Shown here: positions 1 through 3,340 of the stretch, one piece after another
Numbering within the stretch: the stretch's first letter is position 1
How the letters are laid out: every line of letters starts with the position of its first letter
DNA from: an uncultured Clostridia bacterium
Lineage (GTDB): Bacteria > Bacillota > Clostridia > Lachnospirales > Anaerotignaceae
DNA length: 6,206 nucleotides
Direction: 5' to 3'
NCBI GenBank assembly: GCA_958420075.1
Contig: CATZIM010000116.1
Location: 1 to 6,206 of the forward strand
The notes under the pieces: model-generated
Seen by the model: only the letters and a program-made list of their open reading frames with translations
What the model was told of the DNA's origin: nothing
The model's database searches: none
Translations under genes and position numbers: made by a program

Positions 1-10
1 GAATGATGGA

Positions 11-55
11 AAGGAGGAACCAGTTTCTGCATATTTTGCAGAAATTGGAAATGAG
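11..55 (+). promoter_or_regulatory. Hairpin-bridged ribosome binding site of the sheath gene
   Basis: A strong Shine-Dalgarno sequence, AAGGAGG, lies at 11-17, 38 bases before the sheath ATG at 56, which is too far for normal initiation. Between them, CCAGTTTCTGCA (20-31) pairs with TGCAGAAATTGG (37-48) around the loop TATTT. This gives a 12-bp stem with one G-U pair. With the hairpin folded, only AA (18-19) and seven bases (49-55) remain between Shine-Dalgarno and ATG, a spacing of about 9. The only purines close to the ATG are a weak GGAA at 47-50, partly inside the stem. The hairpin has no T-tract after it, so it does not look like a terminator. That it bridges the site is inference from geometry. 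Confidence 0.6.
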
Positions 56-1786
56 ATGGCTGAATATTTATCACCCGGTGTATATGTTGAAGAATTTGAG
101 TCCGGTTCCAAACCTATGGAGGGCGTAAGCACCAGCACTGCCGGCTTCATCGGTCTGGCAGAAAGAGGTCCTGTAGAAGGTGTACCTCAGCTGGTTACCA
201 ATCCAGCAGATTTCCACAGAATGTATGGTGGTTATCTTTCTGAAAATGAATTTGGGGAATACCGTTATCTGGCATATGCTGTAGAACAGTTCTTCCTTAA
301 CGGCGGTTCCAGATGTTTCGTATGCAGAGTAGCACCTCAGGATGCTGCTTGTGCAACTGCATTTGCACCTTCTAAAGAAAAACCGATTGTGCAGCTGACA
401 GCTAAAAACCCCGGTATGTGGGGCAACCATATCCGTGTTGTGATCACACCTTCCAGCAAGGCAAAAACACAGATTTTGGAAGAAATTGAAACAAACGAAG
501 GCAAAAAATATCTTGTGAAAAATGGTGCTGGTTTCTATGCTGGTGACATTGTTATGTTCACAGACGGCACAGAAACTGTTTACAACAAAGTTGTAAGCAG
601 CCGTGACAACGTAGTTTCCTTTGAAACTGAATTTACAGCAGATGTAGTAGACAAGTCTCTGGTTCCTACAAAAGTGATTTCTACCTGCGAATTTGCTATG
701 GAAGTAAGCTACAATGAAATCGTAGAATTCTACGATCAGATGTCCTTCAACGTACAGGCGCCTAACTATGTAGATAAGAAAATGGCAAAATCCGATCTGG
801 TGGAAGTACACTATCTGGAAAACAACACAGAAGCAGTAGCGCCTTTTGAACAGCTCGTTGGCGAAGATGCTTCTGTAGGTTCTGTTGCTTTCGCAGGCGG
901 CAGCAATGGCAGTGTTGCATCTATCAGCGCAGCAGACTTTATCGGCGAAGACAGAGGTGCCGGCAGACGTACAGGTATTCAGGCATTCCTGGATAATGAC
1001 GTTGTTTCCCTGATGGCAGTTCCTGGCGTAACAGATCCTAACGTGCAGCTGATGCTGGTTGCTCATTGTGAAAACACAGGCAGCAGATTCGCAGTACTGG
1101 ATATTCCCAGAGATGCAAGAAAAGTTGAAGATATCATCGCTCACAGAAATATCTTTGATACAAACTATGCAGCACTGTATCATCCTTGGCTGAATGTTTT
1201 CGATCCACTGGACAAGAAAAACATCTCCATTCCTCCTTCTGGCTCCATTCTTGGTATTTACGCAAGAAGCGACAACGCAAGAGGTGTTCACAAAGCACCC
1301 GCAAATGAAGTAGTAAGAGGCTGCGTTGGTCTGGACTGCCAGTTCAATACAGGCGAACAGGATATCCTCAATCCTAAGGGCGTGAACCTTATCAGAGCAT
1401 TTGCTGGTCAGGGCATCCGTGTATGGGGCGCAAGAACAGCTACAAGCAACAGCAGCTGGAAATACATCAACGTACGCAGACTGTTTATCTTCATCGAAGA
1501 ATCCATTAAAGCCAATACAAACTGGGCTGTATTTGAACCCAACGATGAAGTTCTGTGGGTAAGAGTACAGAGAACCATCAGCGTATTCTTGACAAATCTG
1601 TGGAGAGGCGGCTCTCTGGCAGGTACTTCTCCTGAAGAAGCATTCTTTGTGCATATTGGCAGAGATACTATGAGTCAGGATGATATCGACAACGGCAGAC
1701 TGATCTGTGTGATCGGTGTTGCACCTGTAAAACCTGCGGAATTTGTAATCTTCCGTATCTCTCAGAAAACAGCTGACGCTGAATAA
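56..1786 (+). CDS. Contractile tail sheath protein (eCIS/phage-tail type)
   Basis: This 576-residue protein is the tail sheath, the outer cylinder that contracts to drive the inner tube into a target. Residues 1-36 carry the hallmark N-terminus of the eCIS sheath family (YLSPGVYVEE, then STSTAGFIGLAERGP), which forms the N-terminal linker and first domain. A stretch rich in G, F and C (about residues 78-97) follows. A more variable insertion spans about 130-270. The conserved core resumes near 305. The C-terminal part includes GIYARSDNARGVHKAP (near 400), a GIRVWGARTA motif (near 453), a YINVRRLF helix (near 470) and the terminal strand region ending EFVIFRIS. These match the sheath core and C-terminal domains and are strong family markers. 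Its length is normal for the family. The ATG at 56 gives the canonical N-terminus, although the frame is open upstream to base 2. Only one sheath gene is visible, whereas Afp and PVC clusters have three. The tube gene follows after 33 bases. Confidence 0.97.
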   Translation: MAEYLSPGVYVEEFESGSKPMEGVSTSTAGFIGLAERGPVEGVPQLVTNPADFHRMYGGYLSENEFGEYRYLAYAVEQFFLNGGSRCFVCRVAPQDAACATAFAPSKEKPIVQLTAKNPGMWGNHIRVVITPSSKAKTQILEEIETNEGKKYLVKNGAGFYAGDIVMFTDGTETVYNKVVSSRDNVVSFETEFTADVVDKSLVPTKVISTCEFAMEVSYNEIVEFYDQMSFNVQAPNYVDKKMAKSDLVEVHYLENNTEAVAPFEQLVGEDASVGSVAFAGGSNGSVASISAADFIGEDRGAGRRTGIQAFLDNDVVSLMAVPGVTDPNVQLMLVAHCENTGSRFAVLDIPRDARKVEDIIAHRNIFDTNYAALYHPWLNVFDPLDKKNISIPPSGSILGIYARSDNARGVHKAPANEVVRGCVGLDCQFNTGEQDILNPKGVNLIRAFAGQGIRVWGARTATSNSSWKYINVRRLFIFIEESIKANTNWAVFEPNDEVLWVRVQRTISVFLTNLWRGGSLAGTSPEEAFFVHIGRDTMSQDDIDNGRLICVIGVAPVKPAEFVIFRISQKTADAE

Positions 1787-1819
1787 TCCATTTTTAAGAA
1801 CGAAAGGAGTAAGTTTTAA

Positions 1820-2248
1820 ATGGCAGGTTATCCTCAAGCAAAATTTAGATATAAAGTTGAGATCGATGGTCTGGAAGCTGGCGGCTTTTCTGAAGTTACC
1901 GGTTTTGACGCTACCATTGAACCCATCGAATACCGCGAAGGCGATATGACAGCAGAAACACCCATGAAAATCCCTGGTCTGAAGAAATATGGCAACATTA
2001 CTCTGAAACAGGGCGTAACAGATTCCAGAGTTCTCTTTGACTGGATCACAACAGGTATCAATGGCGCAATTGAACGCAAAACATTGACAATCACACTGTT
2101 GAACGAAACACAGTCTCCTGCGGCATCCTGGCAGATCATCAATGCTTGGCCCACAAAATACACAGCACCCGATTTTAATGCAACTGCTTCTGAAATTGCA
2201 ATTGAAACACTTGAAATCGTGCATGAAGGTATGACAAGAGTATCTTAA
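1820..2248 (+). CDS. Tail tube protein 1 (T4 gp19-like family)
   Basis: This 142-residue protein is the main inner tube subunit. In the family, hexamer rings stack inside the sheath and form the channel that is pushed out on contraction. Diagnostic stretches are FRYKVEIDGLEAGGFSEVTG (residues 9-28), EYREGDM, then IPGLKKYGNITLKQGVTDS and a C-terminal SEIAIETLEIVHEG strand, all typical of the gp19/Afp1 tube fold. The length is normal. AAAGGAG at 1803-1809 stands 10 bases before the ATG and supports the start. It follows the sheath by 33 bases and is itself followed by a strong terminator, so sheath and tube 1 form the natural high-expression pair. It is recognisably a relative of tube 2 (2898-3311), but this one has the canonical LPGLKKYG-type loop and is the better candidate for the repeating tube. 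Confidence 0.96.
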   Translation: MAGYPQAKFRYKVEIDGLEAGGFSEVTGFDATIEPIEYREGDMTAETPMKIPGLKKYGNITLKQGVTDSRVLFDWITTGINGAIERKTLTITLLNETQSPAASWQIINAWPTKYTAPDFNATASEIAIETLEIVHEGMTRVS

Positions 2249-2268
2249 AATCTTAATGATCTATAACA

Positions 2269-2312
2269 AAGACTGCACGAAAAGGCAATCCTTTTTGTGC
2301 GGTCTTGTTTTT
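2269..2312 (+). terminator. Intrinsic terminator after tube 1, inside the operon
   Basis: AAGACTGCACGAAAAGG (2269-2285) pairs over 17 positions with 2290-2306 around the loop CAAT. All pairs are Watson-Crick except two G-U pairs. GTTTTT follows at 2307-2312. This is a textbook rho-independent terminator for the + strand only, because no T-run flanks it in the reverse direction. The next gene begins 20 bases further on in the same direction with no obvious promoter between. The likely role is therefore partial termination, giving more sheath and tube mRNA than downstream mRNA. Confidence 0.93.
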
Positions 2313-2332
2313 CAAAATAAGGGGAAATGAAT

Positions 2333-2704
2333 ATGGCATTTCAAACAGAATTTAATTTTACATTGCCGAGAGGCTATATCGACAAAGACGGTAATGTGCA
2401 TAAAGAAGGCACCATGCGTCTTGCGAACGCAGCAGATGAAATCCTGCCTTTGAAAGATCCGAGAGTCCAGCAGAATCCCGGTTATCTTACCATTATCCTG
2501 CTGGCGCGTGTAGTGACCAAACTGGGTTCTATGCCTGCCGTTGACACAAGAGTCATTGAAAACCTTTTTACGATGGATCTGGCTTATTTGCAGGATCTTT
2601 ACCAGAGAATCAACACCATGGAATTTCCGGTTTATAAAACCATCTGCCCGCACTGTGGGAAGGAGATTGATGTTCCCATAAATTTTATGGAAGCCGGTCT
2701 ATAA
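2333..2704 (+). CDS. Phage tail assembly protein (Mu gp41-like / eCIS type), upstream frame of a frameshift pair
   Basis: This protein of about 123 residues resembles the tail assembly proteins found between the two tube genes in many eCIS clusters, related to Mu gp41-type tail assembly chaperones. Visible features are an N-terminal FNFTLPRGYIDKDGNVHKEG, a central MRLANAADEILPLKDPRV stretch, a helical YLTIILLARVVTKLG, and a C-terminal single CPHC pair followed by GKEIDVPINF. Only one Cys pair is present, so a full zinc site would need a partner chain. The start is a choice: AAGGGG (2319-2324) is 8 bases from the ATG at 2333 but only 2 bases from the ATG at 2327, so 2333 is preferred and 2327 remains possible. 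In the zero frame it ends at 2704. A slippery site at 2680-2686 would instead extend it by 64 residues into the next reading frame. Confidence 0.85.
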   Translation: MAFQTEFNFTLPRGYIDKDGNVHKEGTMRLANAADEILPLKDPRVQQNPGYLTIILLARVVTKLGSMPAVDTRVIENLFTMDLAYLQDLYQRINTMEFPVYKTICPHCGKEIDVPINFMEAGL

Positions 2705-2717
2705 AAACTTATCCGGC
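2660..2717 (+). promoter_or_regulatory. Predicted programmed -1 ribosomal frameshift signal
   Basis: The heptamer AAATTTT (2680-2686) sits in the zero frame as A AAT TTT, fitting the X XXY YYZ rule for -1 slippage. After a six-base spacer (2687-2692), GCCGG (2693-2697) pairs with CCGGC (2713-2717). Inside that stem, ATAA (2701-2704) pairs with TTAT (2709-2712) around the loop AAAC, with TCT bulged on the 5' side. The zero-frame stop (2702-2704) lies within this hairpin. AAGGAG (2660-2665) lies 14 bases upstream of the heptamer and could act as the kind of internal Shine-Dalgarno that stimulates dnaX frameshifting, though it also encodes part of a GKEI motif. Slip site, spacer and hairpin are seen directly; use in the cell is inferred. 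Confidence 0.75.
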
Positions 2718-2880
2718 AGATAAGATCTATGAGGAAGCGGCGTTTATCGCCTATTATGTCCACTGGAGTCATGATGAGATCATGAGTATGAGCCATCTGG
2801 ATCGGATTCGCTGGTGTAACGAAATTTCCGGCATCAATCGTAAGCTTAATGATGAGCCGGAAAATATGTTTAAACTTTAA
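2686..2880 (+). CDS. DUF6760-like small protein or domain, probably made by -1 frameshift
   Basis: This frame encodes 64 residues from the slip point: a short lead-in, then TYPADKIYEEAAFIAYYVHW, a helical DEIMSMSHLDRIRWCNEIS and a tail ending NMFKL. It resembles the small eCIS proteins annotated DUF6760, which sit at this position and usually begin near the YPAD motif; that assignment is from memory. No ATG, GTG or TTG occurs in this frame between its upstream stop (TGA at 2668-2670) and the ATG at 2782, which would discard the conserved half. The frame is open across the slippery site, so the simplest reading is expression as a C-terminal extension of the tail assembly protein (about 182 residues in total from the 2333 start). 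Alternatives are an ATA start at 2701 or a sequencing error. By analogy with lambda gpGT, the extended form might recruit tube subunits. Tube 2 starts 17 bases after its stop. Confidence 0.78.
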   Translation, partial: YGSRSIKTYPADKIYEEAAFIAYYVHWSHDEIMSMSHLDRIRWCNEISGINRKLNDEPENMFKL

Positions 2881-2897
2881 AAGGCGGTGGCGTAAAA

Positions 2898-3311
2898 ATG
2901 GATGGCATACATGATTCTATCGTAGCGAATAATCAATTTGTCGTAGGGCTGAATCTGGATATTTACAGCTTTGCAAAGGTAACCAATATCACAGGGAGGC
3001 TGGAATTGGAAACCATTGAGGAAGGCGGATACAATGACAGCCCAAGAATGTTTCGGAAAGCGAAAACATCTCCGGATACATTGATTTTAGAAAAAGGTGT
3101 GCAGACAACTGGTCTGGATGATGCCCTGACTTTGGGTGCAGTTGTAAATGCTGGTATGATCTTGGTCATGCGTGATGGTTCTATTGCGAAACAATACACG
3201 TTTGAGTATGGCATCATAACAAAATGGGAAACAGATGGATTGGATGCTATGAGTTCTAATTTGTTAATCAGAAGGATTGAAATTTCCCATACAGGATTGG
3301 TTGAAGTTTAA
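2898..3311 (+). CDS. Tail tube protein 2 (gp19-like, Afp5-type)
   Basis: This 137-residue second tube-family protein starts NNQFVVGLNLDIYSFAKVTN, continues with a GRLELETIEEGGYNDSPRMF segment and then ILEKGVQTTGLDDALTLGAV, and ends with a strand pair LLIRRIEISHTGL. These match the gp19 fold but not the canonical LPGLKKYG loop of tube 1. In Afp/PVC-type particles the second tube paralogue forms the layer joining the tube to the baseplate and spike, and the same role is likely here. The ATG at 2898 is preceded by the G-rich AAGGCGGTGG (2881-2890), a moderate ribosome binding site. It follows the DUF6760-like frame by 17 bases, consistent with coupled expression. The long repeat protein begins 29 bases after its stop. 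Confidence 0.92.
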   Translation: MDGIHDSIVANNQFVVGLNLDIYSFAKVTNITGRLELETIEEGGYNDSPRMFRKAKTSPDTLILEKGVQTTGLDDALTLGAVVNAGMILVMRDGSIAKQYTFEYGIITKWETDGLDAMSSNLLIRRIEISHTGLVEV

Positions 3312-3340
3312 GAACTATAGGGTGATAAGAAGGGGTTTAT

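Noticed and set aside
20..48. Hairpin before the sheath as a terminator of an upstream gene
   Set aside because: It lacks a following T-run, its stem is AT-rich, and its position between a strong Shine-Dalgarno and the ATG gives a better explanation.
71..2224. A 717-codon open frame on the minus strand opposite the sheath and tube 1 genes
   Set aside because: It spans two clear genes and their gap, its product is rich in C, F and I in a pattern typical of antisense translation, and it matches no recognisable family. It is a by-product of codon use on the + strand.
2782..2880. ATG at 2782 as the start of an independent small gene
   Set aside because: It has no suitably spaced ribosome binding site and would remove the YPADKIYEEAAFIAYY half that resembles the family. 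The -1 frameshift from 2680-2686 explains the whole frame.
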